Assembly (NCBI GenBank): GCA_000415185.1
Contig: KE351646.1
Coordinates: 138,019-202,018 of the forward strand
DNA: 64,000 nt
Reading direction: 5' to 3'
Source: Enterococcus faecalis 13-SD-W-01
Lineage (GTDB): Bacteria; Bacillota; Bacilli; Lactobacillales; Enterococcaceae
A program made the translations under genes and the position numbers. The notes beneath the pieces were generated by a model, which saw nothing but the letters and a program-made list of their open reading frames with translations, did no database searches and was not told the origin of the DNA. The first letter of the stretch is position 1. The number at the start of each line of letters is the position of its first letter. Positions 1 to 7,788 of the stretch are shown piece after piece.

Positions 1-121
1 AACGGTGTTCAAAAGCTAGCCTCTGCGGCAATAAGCTTTTTCCATAAAAAATGTAAGAAGCCATTTTCTCTGGAAAAAGAATCTTATTGCTTGAGTCTAA
101 ACAGCTTTTTCACGACCTCTG
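1..121 (-). repeat. Intergenic repeat element, copy A (truncated by window edge)
   Basis: Read on the minus strand it starts with AGAGGTCGTGAAAAAGC at 120 and runs leftward off the window. It holds a long hairpin at 28-90 whose outer arms are GCAATAAG and CTTATTGC and whose inner arms are TTTTTCC and GGAAAAA. A tail ending in GAACACCGTT follows. The same head, hairpin layout and tail recur at 10556-10777, and head parts recur at 48375-48482 and 53478-53640. Copy A lacks the roughly 60-bp middle block seen in the other copies. The head overlaps the last codons of the preceding gene. Confidence 0.8.
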
Positions 122-727
122 TAATTTCACCAAAACACCTGTTACTGCTGCTGTCGCTATTCCGGCTACGAGAGCTTCTGGCACACCGCTAGTAAAAATC
201 ACAGTCAATATTGCTCCATAAACAGCATTTCCCGTTTGTCCAATGACTTGGGCATAATCTTGCTGGAAGAGCAGATAGATCATATTCATGACTAAAATCG
301 TATTCATTAATGATCCAGCGATTCCAGCAATGAAAAGAGGCACTGGATCTTTTTGGGTCTTCAGCCATTTCTTCGTCCATTTGTAGACAAAGAAAGGAAC
401 AATGCCGATCAAGATTCTTGGTATAAATGCAATCAGCAATGCTTTCCAGCTGCCGTGGTCTGTGCCGATCACTGGAATGAAGGGAGAAAACACAAAAGAA
501 AGCGGCGTCGGGATAACTGTACTGCGAATCATACTAATAAATCCGAAGATCCCGCCAAGGAAACCGCCAAGACGAGGCCCCAAAACGATTGAAGCAATAA
601 TAACAGGGATATGCATCGTTGTTGCATTAATCGGACCTAAAGGCACAAATCCAAGAGGTGTTACTGCTAATAAAATCATGATTGCCAAAAACATGGCAGT
701 CAAAGTAAATTTTTTTGTATTTTTCAT
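110..727 (-). CDS. ECF transporter S component, probably for pantothenate or a related CoA precursor
   Basis: Substrate-binding membrane subunit of an energy-coupling factor importer, which would share the general EcfA/A'/T module encoded elsewhere. The 205-residue protein is almost entirely hydrophobic with about five to six membrane segments, the usual size for an S component; an early segment carries PLGFVPLGPINATTMHIP, typical of this superfamily. It starts at an ATG 17 bp downstream of coaC, the last gene of a CoA operon, so a pantothenate-type substrate is inferred from context and not shown by the sequence. Its last codons (CAG AGG TCG TGA) lie inside repeat copy A, which supplies the stop codon. 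Confidence 0.85.
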   Translation of the reverse strand: MKNTKKFTLTAMFLAIMILLAVTPLGFVPLGPINATTMHIPVIIASIVLGPRLGGFLGGIFGFISMIRSTVIPTPLSFVFSPFIPVIGTDHGSWKALLIAFIPRILIGIVPFFVYKWTKKWLKTQKDPVPLFIAGIAGSLMNTILVMNMIYLLFQQDYAQVIGQTGNAVYGAILTVIFTSGVPEALVAGIATAAVTGVLVKLQRS

Positions 728-744
728 TGTTTCTTTTCCTTTAT

Positions 745-1296
745 CTAAACATTTCTTTGGCTTAAAGCCATACGTGCTTGTTCAATGATTATTTGTACAT
801 CTGCCAAGGCGCCTTTTCCAAAGTCGCCGCAAGCAAGTAATGATTCTCGTGGTTCGATTTCCTGATAGCCGTTTTCTTTCAAAAATGCTAAATTCCGCTG
901 ATGGATCGGGTTTTGATACATGTTTGTATTCATTGCAGGAGCAATCAGTTTTGGGACTTCTGGTTTCACTGCTAAAGCGACAGTCGAAAGAAGGTCGTCG
1001 GCAATGCCGTTTGCCAACTTGCCGATAATATTTGCTGTGGCTGGCGCAATCAAGAAGAGATCTGCTCGTTTGGCTAATTCGATATGATTGATAACACTGG
1101 GATCTTTTTCTTGCATCACATCCAGATGGACCGCTTTTTTAGACAAAGACTGCAAAGTCAGCGGAGTGATGAAGTGCGTACTGCTTTCGGTCATAATTAC
1201 TTCGACATTGTAGCCAAGTTTCACTAGTTGGTTGGTGATATCGGCACTTTTATAGGCAGAGATACTGCCGGAAACACCTAAAAGGATCGTTTTCAA
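745..1296 (-). CDS. coaC: Phosphopantothenoylcysteine decarboxylase
   Basis: FMN-dependent decarboxylation of 4'-phosphopantothenoyl-cysteine to 4'-phosphopantetheine, step 3 of CoA synthesis in the cytosol. The protein has 183 residues, normal for a stand-alone CoaC. The N-terminus LLGVSGSISAYK is the flavin-binding HFCD signature; APAMNTNMYQNP (near residues 118-129) is the conserved PXMNXXMW-like substrate motif with its Asn; the late Cys in LLACGDFGKG matches the active-site flap. Start is TTG at 1296 overlapping the coaB stop (TTGA), which indicates translational coupling. Splitting coaB and coaC into two genes is usual in streptococci and enterococci. Confidence 0.95.
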   Translation of the reverse strand: MKTILLGVSGSISAYKSADITNQLVKLGYNVEVIMTESSTHFITPLTLQSLSKKAVHLDVMQEKDPSVINHIELAKRADLFLIAPATANIIGKLANGIADDLLSTVALAVKPEVPKLIAPAMNTNMYQNPIHQRNLAFLKENGYQEIEPRESLLACGDFGKGALADVQIIIEQARMALSQRNV

Positions 1297-2033
1297 CGTC
1301 CATTTTCCTTTCTATCTTTTACTTTCTGAAAAATCAGTTCAGCGATTTTCGTTTTTGTTTCTGCTTCTTCGATGTTTCCGTTTTTATCAAGCAAATAACC
1401 ACGATGTAAAGAATCCTTTATTTGAGAAAGGTCATTTGCCAAAACAAAATCAAGCTTATTTTTTTCTAGACTTTTTTGTGCGACAGCAAGTAATTCTTTT
1501 TTTGAAACATCAACTAAGAGCTTAAACCCAAACAGCAAAGTATTTGGCTGCCATTGCCGCAAATAGCTGATGATCTTGGGATTCTGCTTCATGATCAGCA
1601 TCAAATGCTGCGTATTAGATGAGATTTTTGTTTCTGCTTCTTTGTCAGAAGGTTCCGCAAGCCAATTGTTAAAAGATTCTTGTTCAACTGGACGACCTTG
1701 CCATTTTTCAAGAAAATCTGCTTCAGAAACATTCATCACAGGGGTAAAATCACTGACAGCCATACTATGGATTACTGCATCATAGGAATGTTTTGTCAAT
1801 AGTTCTTGTAATTGATTGAACAGTTCTTGTGTCGTTTCAATAAAATGGAGCGTTAAGCCTTCGTGTGCTTCAGGAAGCAACGCGGAGCGAGTCGTCACAT
1901 AATCGATCTGACAATCTTGGCTAGAAAAAGCCTCGGCAATTGCTTTTCCTAATCTGCCAGTTGAATGATTGGTGATCGAACGCACTTGGTCGATTCTTTC
2001 ACTTGTTCCGCCAGCTGTTATTAATATTTTCAA
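1293..2033 (-). CDS. coaB: Phosphopantothenate--cysteine ligase
   Basis: Joins 4'-phosphopantothenate and cysteine with nucleotide activation, step 2 of CoA synthesis. The 246-residue protein begins ILITAGGTSERIDQVRSITN, the Rossmann-like motif of the CoaB domain; NHSTGRLG follows, and VIHSMAVSDF is the conserved central loop. A Lys-rich C-terminal part (KTKIAELIFQKVK) matches the end of the family. Start is TTG at 2033, preceded by AGGTGAA and overlapping the stop of the upstream oxidoreductase by four bases. The stand-alone form matches the streptococcal/enterococcal CoaB type. Confidence 0.95.
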   Translation of the reverse strand: MKILITAGGTSERIDQVRSITNHSTGRLGKAIAEAFSSQDCQIDYVTTRSALLPEAHEGLTLHFIETTQELFNQLQELLTKHSYDAVIHSMAVSDFTPVMNVSEADFLEKWQGRPVEQESFNNWLAEPSDKEAETKISSNTQHLMLIMKQNPKIISYLRQWQPNTLLFGFKLLVDVSKKELLAVAQKSLEKNKLDFVLANDLSQIKDSLHRGYLLDKNGNIEEAETKTKIAELIFQKVKDRKENGR

Positions 2034-3019
2034 CTTTCTTCACCTACATTTACCAAAAATCTGCCTTGATGATTACCTGCCAAGACTTCTGCTGTTTTTT
2101 CCGGGAGTTGTTCTAAGCTGATTTCTTCGGTTAAAAGTGTATCAGCAAAAGATAGTTCTGCCATTTGCTGCCAGATAGCTTCGCGAACATCTTTTTTTGT
2201 ATTGACAGAATCGATCCCTAATAAATTGATCCCGCGCAAAATAAATGGCAATACAGTTGTTTCCAATTCGCTGCCGCCAGCATTTCCGCATAAAGCGGCA
2301 CTGCCGCCGTAATGGATCAAAGGAAGTAAACGAGTTAACTGCTGTCCGCCGACGGTATCAATAAGTCCATCGATCTGCTGTTTTCCTAAAGGTTTGGTGC
2401 GCTCTGGCAAGAATTCTTCTGGTTGAAAGACTTCTTTTGCACCTAATTTTTGCAGCCAAGTATCTGCTTCAGGTTTTCTTGAAAGGGCATAGATTTCTGT
2501 AAAACCTAAATGACGAAGCAAAGCGATAGCAATACTGCCCACACCGCCGCTTGCACCAGTGACAAAGATTCGATGTTCTTTTTCTAATCCATGCTGCTGC
2601 AAAGCTTCAACGGCTAAAGCCGCAGTAAATCCGGCTGTCCCCAACTGCATCGCCTGCTTCAAGTTTAATCCTTTGGGCAATTTTACAAGCCATTCTGCAG
2701 GAACGCGTTGATACTGACTGTACCCGCCAGGATGGCTTACGCCTAAGCCATAGCCTGTAAGCAGCACTTGATCACCAGGTGTAAATGCTGGATTTTGGCT
2801 TTCTTCTACTGTACCTGACAAATCGATGCCTGGAGTCATGGGAAATTGGCGAAGGATCATCTTAGGCTGGTGGCAAGCAAGAGCATCTTTATAATTGACG
2901 GAAGAATAAAAGACCTTGACTAAAACATCTCCTTCTGGAAGGTCCGCAATGGTTTGATCCATAATAGTTATTTCTGGGCTTTCATTGTTTAACACGCGCA
3001 AAGCTTTGAATGATTTCAC
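2030..3019 (-). CDS. YhdH/YhfP-family NADPH-dependent quinone/acryloyl-CoA reductase-like oxidoreductase
   Basis: Medium-chain dehydrogenase/reductase without the zinc ligands of alcohol dehydrogenases. N-terminal GroES-like domain (VNYKDALACH, PMTPGIDLSGTV near residue 70), then a Rossmann domain with VTGASGGVGSIAIALL and the YhdH-typical LIDTVGG and ALCGNAGG. Length of 329 residues fits the family. I chose the GTG at 3019 because GAAAGGAG lies just upstream; a TTG six codons earlier would put that ribosome site inside the gene. It is the first gene of the coaB-coaC operon, overlapping coaB by four bases; a role in CoA metabolism is not established, and the true substrate is unknown. Confidence 0.88.
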   Translation of the reverse strand: MKSFKALRVLNNESPEITIMDQTIADLPEGDVLVKVFYSSVNYKDALACHQPKMILRQFPMTPGIDLSGTVEESQNPAFTPGDQVLLTGYGLGVSHPGGYSQYQRVPAEWLVKLPKGLNLKQAMQLGTAGFTAALAVEALQQHGLEKEHRIFVTGASGGVGSIAIALLRHLGFTEIYALSRKPEADTWLQKLGAKEVFQPEEFLPERTKPLGKQQIDGLIDTVGGQQLTRLLPLIHYGGSAALCGNAGGSELETTVLPFILRGINLLGIDSVNTKKDVREAIWQQMAELSFADTLLTEEISLEQLPEKTAEVLAGNHQGRFLVNVGEES

Positions 3020-3157
3020 GTAAGAAACTCCTTTCAAAATTTTCCTTTATCATACCACAAATCAAATTTTTTTTACGAGTTTCTTTCCTAGAATGCGTTC
3101 ACTAAAACATCCGTCAGAAAAAATCATTCTGAAAAGAAAAAAGTTGAAGAAACAGGG

Positions 3158-3214
3158 TTGTCTTTTTTTGAGAAATTCGTATACTAGTACAAGTGAGTAA
3201 ACACCAAGTTTACT
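3158..3214 (+). promoter_or_regulatory. Promoter and putative operator of the regulator-pot operon
   Basis: TTGTCT at 3158-3163 and TATACT at 3180-3185 are separated by 16 bases. Directly downstream, AGTAAAC ACCAA GTTTACT at 3196-3214 is a perfect 7-bp inverted repeat with a 5-bp spacer. Its position over the likely transcription start suits an autoregulatory operator for the XRE-cupin protein encoded next; this is inference. Confidence 0.5.
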
Positions 3215-3244
3215 AATAGAAAACTTTGTATGCGGGGGTGTGTT

Positions 3245-3787
3245 ATGGAGATAGGCGAGAAGTTAAGAAATCTGCGTATCCAAAAGAATTTGACACAAGA
3301 AGAATTAGGGGAACGGACAGACCTGACAAAAGGCTATATCTCGCAATTAGAACGAGATTTAAGTTCACCATCCATGGAGACATTTTTTTCAATCTTAGAA
3401 GTTCTAGGAGTCTCACCTGCGGAATTTTTCCGCCAAGATCCTTCAAAACCGCAAATCGTTTATTCTAAAGAAGACCATACGATCTATTTGGATGAAGAAA
3501 ACGGCTATGAACTGGAATGGCTGATTCCAGATTCGAATGAAAAAGAAATGGAACCTGTTTTCCTCACATTTGAGGGAGAAGGAGAATATAAGACCTTTGA
3601 ACCATCTTTATCAGAAACATTTATTTTTGTTTTAACAGGAGCTGTTGAGTTAAAGTTAGGCGAAACGGTGTATTTAGCGAAAAAAGGACAGTCGATCTAT
3701 TATCAGGCAACGGAAAAACATCAATTGAGAAATCATTTGAATAAAAAAACCAAAGTACTGATCGTAGCGACAAAATCATATTTGTAA
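3245..3787 (+). CDS. XRE-family transcriptional regulator with C-terminal cupin domain (PuuR-like)
   Basis: Probable local repressor of the polyamine uptake genes that follow. Residues 1-65 are a helix-turn-helix domain ([19 protein letters not shown], then [18 protein letters not shown]); residues about 105-178 form a cupin fold that in relatives senses a small ligand. Total 180 residues, as in PuuR/YdcN-type regulators. I start it at the ATG at 3245, placed after GGGGGTG, rather than the ATG at 3230, which would put the ribosome site within the gene. It precedes potA by 20 bp. The link to polyamine sensing is inferred from this arrangement, common in Firmicutes. Confidence 0.9.
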   Translation: MEIGEKLRNLRIQKNLTQEELGERTDLTKGYISQLERDLSSPSMETFFSILEVLGVSPAEFFRQDPSKPQIVYSKEDHTIYLDEENGYELEWLIPDSNEKEMEPVFLTFEGEGEYKTFEPSLSETFIFVLTGAVELKLGETVYLAKKGQSIYYQATEKHQLRNHLNKKTKVLIVATKSYL

Positions 3788-3807
3788 GAAACAGGAGGAA
3801 TGCAATC

Positions 3808-4893
3808 GTGGGAAAACCAATTATTTCGTTTGACCAAGTTGTGAAACGATATGATGACGAAACGGTGCTGAAAGGCGTCAGTTTTGAGATTGAACAAGGA
3901 AGATTTTATACGCTGCTTGGTCCTTCCGGCTGCGGAAAAACAACGATTTTACGAATCATTGCTGGATTCAGCGATGCAACAGAAGGCGATATTTATTTTG
4001 AAGGTCAGCGAATCAATGAGGTTCCCGCAAACAAGCGGCAAGTAAATACGGTATTCCAAGATTATGCATTATTCCCTCATATGAATGTCTTCGATAACGT
4101 AGCTTTCGGTTTGAAAATCAAAAAATTGCCAAAAGATGAAATCACAAAAAAAGTCAAAGAAGCTTTACGTCTTGTTCAGCTTCCCGGCTATGAAAATCGA
4201 GAAATCAGTGAGATGTCTGGGGGTCAGCGCCAACGAGTTGCCATTGCACGAGCAATTGTGAATGAACCGAAAGTCCTGCTTTTAGATGAGCCGCTTTCAG
4301 CATTGGATTTGAAATTGAGAACAGATATGCAATATGAATTACGCGAACTTCAACAGCGTTTAGGTATCACTTTTATCTTCGTAACTCACGACCAAGAAGA
4401 AGCATTGGCAATGAGTGACGAGATTTTTGTCATGAATAAAGGACGCATCATCCAAAGCGGTACGCCTGTGGATATTTATGATGAGCCAATCAACCATTTT
4501 GTCGCTGATTTTGTAGGAGAAAGCAACATTGTCAACGGGACGATGATCGAGGACAACCTTGTTGAGTTTGTCGGCAAACGTTTTGAATGTGTGGATGGCG
4601 GTATGCGTCTGAATGAACCAGTCGAAGTCGTGCTTCGTCCAGAAGACTTGACAATGACAGCTCCAGAAAACGGCAAACTAGTAGTAACTGTGGATACACA
4701 ATTGTTCCGTGGTGTGCATTATGAAATCATCTGTTATGACGAACAGGGAAATGAATGGATGGTCCACTCTACGAAAAAAGCAAAAGAAGGAAGCAAAGTA
4801 GGTCTTTCTTTTGAGCCAGAAGATATCCATGTTATGCGTTTTAATGAAACAGAAGAAGAATTTGACGCACGACTTGAAAGTTACGAAGAGTAG
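3808..4893 (+). CDS. potA: Spermidine/putrescine ABC transporter ATP-binding protein
   Basis: Drives polyamine uptake by ATP hydrolysis on the cytosolic face, partner of PotB and PotC. Walker [12 protein letters not shown] (residue about 36), Q-loop [12 protein letters not shown], signature [14 protein letters not shown], Walker [13 protein letters not shown] and switch His in FVTHDQEEA are intact. A C-terminal TOBE-like domain (about 280-345) matches the 360-residue PotA family. Start is GTG at 3808 with AGGAGGA upstream. An acidic tail of several Glu ends the protein. It lies in an operon with the regulator and potBCD. Confidence 0.96.
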   Translation: MGKPIISFDQVVKRYDDETVLKGVSFEIEQGRFYTLLGPSGCGKTTILRIIAGFSDATEGDIYFEGQRINEVPANKRQVNTVFQDYALFPHMNVFDNVAFGLKIKKLPKDEITKKVKEALRLVQLPGYENREISEMSGGQRQRVAIARAIVNEPKVLLLDEPLSALDLKLRTDMQYELRELQQRLGITFIFVTHDQEEALAMSDEIFVMNKGRIIQSGTPVDIYDEPINHFVADFVGESNIVNGTMIEDNLVEFVGKRFECVDGGMRLNEPVEVVLRPEDLTMTAPENGKLVVTVDTQLFRGVHYEIICYDEQGNEWMVHSTKKAKEGSKVGLSFEPEDIHVMRFNETEEEFDARLESYEE

Positions 4894-4904
4894 GAGGGGA
4901 ATCG

Positions 4905-5714
4905 TTGAAAACAATCAGAAGAATCTATTCTATTCCTTATATCTTGTGGCTGGGATTATTTGTTATTGCACCGGTTGTATTGATTATCTATCAATCATTT
5001 CTTAATATGGATGGCCAGTTTAGTTTAACAAATTATACCCGCTATTTTACTTCGGGCACTTATTTGGCAATGACACTGAATTCTGTTTGGTACGCATTTT
5101 TGATTACATTGTTCACGTTGCTTATCAGTTATCCGACTGCTTATTTTTTAACAAAGCTGAAGCATAAACAGTTGTGGCTGATGCTGATTATTTTGCCGAC
5201 ATGGGTCAATCTTTTATTGAAAGCTTATGCGTTTATCGGGATTTTCAGTATCCATGGCAGTGTCAATAATTTTTTTGATTTCTTAGGCCTTGCTCCGAGA
5301 CAGATTTTATTTACCGATTTTAGTTTTCTATTTGTAGCGACGTATATCGAGATTCCTTTTATGATCATGCCGATTTTCAATGCATTAGAAGAAATGGACC
5401 CGTCATTGATTAGTGCAAGTCGAGACTTAGGAGCAAACAATTATGATACTTTCCGCCGAGTGATTTTTCCTTTATCTTTGAATGGTGTAAAAAGCGGTGT
5501 GCAAGCTGTCTTTATCCCTTCACTATCCTTATTCATGCTGACACGTTTGATTGGCGGAAATCGTGTAATCACGCTGGGTACAGCTATCGAACAGCATTTC
5601 TTAGTCACACAAAACTGGGGAATGGGTTCCACGATCGGTGTGATTTTGATCTTAGCAATGTTTGCGGTCATGCTGCTGACTGGGGAGAAAAGAAAAGGAG
5701 GCCGTTCTAAATGA
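4905..5714 (+). CDS. potB: Spermidine/putrescine ABC transporter permease PotB
   Basis: One half of the membrane channel for polyamine import. The 269-residue protein has six predicted membrane segments; the EAA loop that contacts PotA is seen around DPSLISASRDLGANNYDTFR, followed by VIFPLSLNGV. The start is TTG at 4905, four bases after AGGAGGGGAATCG; no better ATG exists in frame nearby. It begins 11 bp after potA and ends in an ATGA overlap with potC, so the two permeases are translationally coupled. Length and topology are normal for the family. Confidence 0.95.
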   Translation: MKTIRRIYSIPYILWLGLFVIAPVVLIIYQSFLNMDGQFSLTNYTRYFTSGTYLAMTLNSVWYAFLITLFTLLISYPTAYFLTKLKHKQLWLMLIILPTWVNLLLKAYAFIGIFSIHGSVNNFFDFLGLAPRQILFTDFSFLFVATYIEIPFMIMPIFNALEEMDPSLISASRDLGANNYDTFRRVIFPLSLNGVKSGVQAVFIPSLSLFMLTRLIGGNRVITLGTAIEQHFLVTQNWGMGSTIGVILILAMFAVMLLTGEKRKGGRSK

Positions 5715-6538
5715 AAAAGTTTAAATGGTCTTATATTTACCTAGCAATCGTTTTTCTTTTACTTTATACACCGATTTTCTACTTGATTTTTTATTCCTTT
5801 AATGAAGGCGGCACAATGAATTCTTTCACAGGTTTCACTTGGGAGAATTATCAAGCGGTTTTTGAAGATACACGATTGATCATTATCGTTTTGAATACCT
5901 TTATGCTGGCTTTCTTATCTGCTTTGTTAGCGACAATCATCGGAACATTTGGAGCGATGGGCATCTATTATACAAAGAAGCGGCGTTCAAGAAATGCGTT
6001 ACTTAGTGCTAATAATATTTTGTTGGTTTCTCCAGATGTTATTATTGGTGCAAGTTTTCTGATTTTCTTTACACTTATCGGCTTTAGTTTGGGGTTCCAA
6101 AGTGTACTGCTTTCGCATATCGCGTTTAGTATCCCAATCGTGGTTTTGATGGTACTGCCGAAGCTGCAGGAAATGAATGATTCGATGGTCGATGCGGCAC
6201 GAGATCTTGGTGCCAGCAATTTCCAAGTAATCAAAAATATCATTTTACCGTTCTTGTCACCCGGGATCATTGCCGGTTATTTCATGGCATTTACGTATTC
6301 TTTAGATGACTTTGCAGTAACGTTTTTCGTGACAGGAAATGGTTTCACAACGCTTTCTGTGGAGATCTATTCACGTGCACGGCAAGGGATCAGTTTGGAA
6401 ATCAATGCATTAAGCGCACTTGTCTTCCTATTTTCTATGGTGCTAGTGATCGGCTATTACTTCATTAGTAAAGAAAACCGCACAAAAAAAGTCCGCAAAA
6501 ATCGGCGGGTTCGTGAGGAGGCAGCAAGACTACGATGA
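5711..6538 (+). CDS. potC: Spermidine/putrescine ABC transporter permease PotC
   Basis: Second permease of the polyamine importer. It has 275 residues and six membrane segments; the EAA loop MVDAARDLGASNFQVIKNI lies near residue 160, and FTYSLDDFAVTFF is the PotC-typical late segment. The C-terminus is a basic cytosolic tail (KENRTKKVRKNRRVREE). The ATG overlaps the potB stop and its own stop overlaps potD as ATGA, so potB, potC and potD form a coupled unit. Confidence 0.95.
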   Translation: MKKFKWSYIYLAIVFLLLYTPIFYLIFYSFNEGGTMNSFTGFTWENYQAVFEDTRLIIIVLNTFMLAFLSALLATIIGTFGAMGIYYTKKRRSRNALLSANNILLVSPDVIIGASFLIFFTLIGFSLGFQSVLLSHIAFSIPIVVLMVLPKLQEMNDSMVDAARDLGASNFQVIKNIILPFLSPGIIAGYFMAFTYSLDDFAVTFFVTGNGFTTLSVEIYSRARQGISLEINALSALVFLFSMVLVIGYYFISKENRTKKVRKNRRVREEAARLR

Positions 6539-7608
6539 AAAAATTACAGTCTCTATTCATAGGTATCCTTTTGATCATCTTGGTGCTGTTCTTCGGTGTA
6601 CGCCAGCTTGAGAAATCAAGTGGTATGAGGGGTGCAGAGATCGTCACGATTTACAATTGGGGCGATTATATCGATCCAAGTCTGATCAAAAAATTTGAAA
6701 AAGAATATGGCTATAAAGTCAATTATGAGACATTTGATTCAAATGAAGCGATGTTCACAAAGATCCAACAAGGCGGCACGAACTATGATATTGCTGTTCC
6801 GAGTGAGTATATGATCCAAAAGATGATGAAAGAAAACTTGTTGTATCCATTAGATCATTCAAAAATCAAAGGACTAGAAAATATTGATCCTCGTTTCTTG
6901 AATCTTGATTTTGACCCAGACAATAAATACTCAATTCCTTATTTCTGGGGCACCCTGGGTATTGTCTACAATGACAAAGTTTTCAAAGAAGGAGAAATTC
7001 AGCACTGGGACGATTTGTGGAATCCTAAGTTGAAAGACAGCTTGATGCTGATTGACGGCGCACGAGAAGTAATGGGGCTTTCTTTGAATAGTCTAGGGTA
7101 TTCTTTGAACAGTAAAAATGATGCAGAAATAACTGAGGCAGCGAAAAAGCTGAATACATTGACGCCAAATGTCAAAGCAATCGTGGCAGATGAAATCAAA
7201 ATGTATATGATCAATGAAGAAGCTTCCGCAGCTGTGACCTTCTCTGGTGAAGCAGCAGACATGATGTGGGAGAACGAACATCTGCATTATGTAATCCCGA
7301 CAGAAGCTTCCAATCTTTGGTTTGATAACATAGTTATGCCAAAAACAGCAAAAAATAAACAAGGTGCATATGATTTCATCAACTTTATGCTGGAGCCTGA
7401 AAATGCCGCGCAGAACGCGGAATATATCGGTTATTCGACGCCAAACCAAAAAGCTAAAGCACTTTTGCCGGAAGAGATTTCTGGCGACAAGCAATTTTAT
7501 CCAGATGACGAAACCATTTCGCATCTAGAAGTATATGAAGATTTAGGACCAAAATATCTAGGAATCTATAACGATCGTTTCTTGGAATTCAAGATGTATC
7601 GGAAATAG
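6535..7608 (+). CDS. potD: Spermidine/putrescine-binding protein PotD, apparently membrane-anchored
   Basis: Extracellular substrate-binding subunit that delivers polyamine to PotBC. After the N-terminus the family motif VTIYNWGDYIDP opens the mature domain; YDIAVPSEYMIQKM, PYFWGTLGIVYN and ANLWFDNIVMP-like stretches are typical polyamine-binding elements, with acidic and aromatic pocket residues. Length is 357 residues. The hydrophobic N-terminal segment (about residues 8-22) has no cysteine, so no lipobox is present; the protein is more likely held by an uncleaved signal anchor than by a lipid. It ends the operon and is followed by a terminator. Confidence 0.94.
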   Translation: MKKLQSLFIGILLIILVLFFGVRQLEKSSGMRGAEIVTIYNWGDYIDPSLIKKFEKEYGYKVNYETFDSNEAMFTKIQQGGTNYDIAVPSEYMIQKMMKENLLYPLDHSKIKGLENIDPRFLNLDFDPDNKYSIPYFWGTLGIVYNDKVFKEGEIQHWDDLWNPKLKDSLMLIDGAREVMGLSLNSLGYSLNSKNDAEITEAAKKLNTLTPNVKAIVADEIKMYMINEEASAAVTFSGEAADMMWENEHLHYVIPTEASNLWFDNIVMPKTAKNKQGAYDFINFMLEPENAAQNAEYIGYSTPNQKAKALLPEEISGDKQFYPDDETISHLEVYEDLGPKYLGIYNDRFLEFKMYRK

Positions 7609-7638
7609 ATTTAAGAGTATTCCTGACTTCTGATTTTT

Positions 7639-7666
7639 AAAGCGGCTGAGATGGCCGCTTTTTTTG
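7639..7666 (+). terminator. Rho-independent terminator after potD
   Basis: AAAGCGGC and GCCGCTTT form a GC-rich stem around a short loop and run into seven T residues, 30 bp after the potD stop. No plus-strand gene continues without its own ribosome site. Confidence 0.9.
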
Positions 7667-7788
7667 TCTCATCAAATTCTGAAAACGACTACTTACCTGC
7701 TATAGAATATCTCTTTTTTGTATAAAGGAAAAAGGTTACTAAGTATACTTTTCTTGTAGATACAAATAACGAAGTGAGGGGACAAATT

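Noticed and set aside
402-788. Plus-strand frame of 128 codons opposite the ECF S-component gene
   Set aside because: It is the antisense shadow of a hydrophobic gene with good family motifs and an operon context on the minus strand.
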